DNA from: Akkermansia sp.
GTDB taxonomy: Bacteria; Verrucomicrobiota; Verrucomicrobiia; Verrucomicrobiales; Akkermansiaceae
Assembly: GCA_017379255.1 (NCBI GenBank)
Contig: JAFNWZ010000339.1
Coordinates: 1-7,339, forward strand
Length of the DNA stretch: 7,339 nucleotides
Direction of reading: 5' to 3'
Shown here: positions 6,949 to 7,339 of the stretch, piece after piece
Numbering within the stretch: position 1 is the first letter of the stretch
Layout of the letters: each line of letters opens with the position of its first letter
The notes under the pieces: generated by a model
Database searches by the model: none
What the model saw: the letters and a program-made list of their open reading frames with translations, nothing else
What the model was told of the DNA's origin: nothing
Position numbers and translations under genes: made by a program

Positions 6949-7339
6949 TTACTCGCGCGTAATACCGAAAGGCACCACATCGTACGGCGAGCAATCGGCG
7001 GGCCAGACCTCCTCCACCCCGGGGCGATAAACCAGGATGAAACAGACGCGATTCCCCTCCATGGGCAATTCCAAAGTCATGCCAGGGCTGGCCGTGTTCC
7101 AGGAATAACCGGCCTTTCCGGCCCATTCCCGGGGCTCCAGATCACTCTCCTCATAAGAGGAATAAGCCTCATACCAGCCCGCTCCCGGTATGACAATCAC
7201 CCCCAGCGCCTCAGAATCATCCGCCAGGCTCAACCGTACGTTCCGGGCATCATCCTGCGGTAAATCCAGCACAAAGGCATCACCCACCGGCTTAGTGATA
7301 CCTGCATAGCTGCTGAACGAAATCCGGCACGGTCCATGC
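6949..7339 (-). CDS. Unknown protein, C-terminal 129 residues (5' end beyond window)
   Basis: The frame is open from the right edge to TAA at 6949-6951 and ends PFGITRE. A GTG at 7285-7287 could serve as a start, but the frame continues upstream through SYAGITKPVGD to the edge, so a longer gene is more likely. The visible part is acidic and rich in W, Y and P: GAGWYEAYSSYEESDLEP, WAGKAGYSWNT, CFILVYRPGVEEVWPADC. It has no transmembrane segment or catalytic motif that I recognise. Alternating hydrophobic stretches (FVLDLP, ALGVIVIP, MTLELP, FILVYRP) suggest a mostly beta fold. It runs in the same direction as the protease gene, 427 bases upstream; the gap and hairpins argue against simple tight coupling. 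Function not assigned. Confidence 0.7.
   Translation of the reverse strand, partial: HGPCRISFSSYAGITKPVGDAFVLDLPQDDARNVRLSLADDSEALGVIVIPGAGWYEAYSSYEESDLEPREWAGKAGYSWNTASPGMTLELPMEGNRVCFILVYRPGVEEVWPADCSPYDVVPFGITRE

Noticed and set aside
6743..7126. Minus-strand 127-codon frame beginning MGRKGRLF
   Set aside because: It overlaps the end of the edge gene in another frame and runs through the hairpin array. Its sequence looks like a shadow (GGGGLARRLL stretch) with no motif.
6784..7263. Plus-strand 159-codon frame over the edge gene and hairpin array
   Set aside because: It is antisense to the minus-strand frame ending at 6949, and its first part translates the palindromes. No domain is seen.

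Overview
The window is almost entirely one very large gene on the minus strand. It is open from an ATG at 6521 to the left edge: 2,173 codons with no stop, and the C-terminus lies outside. The product is a secreted serine protease of the IgA1-protease/SPATE type (peptidase family S6) with a long beta-helical passenger. A signal peptide is followed by an S6 protease domain with a complete apparent His-Asp-Ser triad (H112, D158, S267 in GDSGSP). A stretch at about residues 465-705 still resembles the stalk of classical S6 autotransporters. After that come more than 1,400 residues of Gly/Ser/Asn/Thr-rich beta-strand repeats, some matching the autotransporter-associated (PATR) pattern.

A 427-bp intergenic region (6522-6948) lies upstream of this gene. 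It holds the most unusual structure in the window: four consecutive perfect or near-perfect hairpins, each with a 3-nt loop and unrelated arm sequences, separated by a constant TATCG/TATCA pentamer. Nearer the gene are two GATGCG/CGCAT palindromes that repeat ATATCGCAT and form a separated inverted repeat.

The right edge (6949-7339) holds the 3' end of a second minus-strand gene, of unknown function, running in the same direction.

Organism: GC content appears moderate. The PATR-type passenger and the N-terminus (MKLHLPLSLR...) suggest a gut Verrucomicrobiota bacterium, Akkermansia or a relative. This is inference from general resemblance, not from a marker gene. No RNA gene, CRISPR array, transposase or recombinase is visible. 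The long plus-strand open frames over 1-6521 are read as antisense shadows of the large gene.
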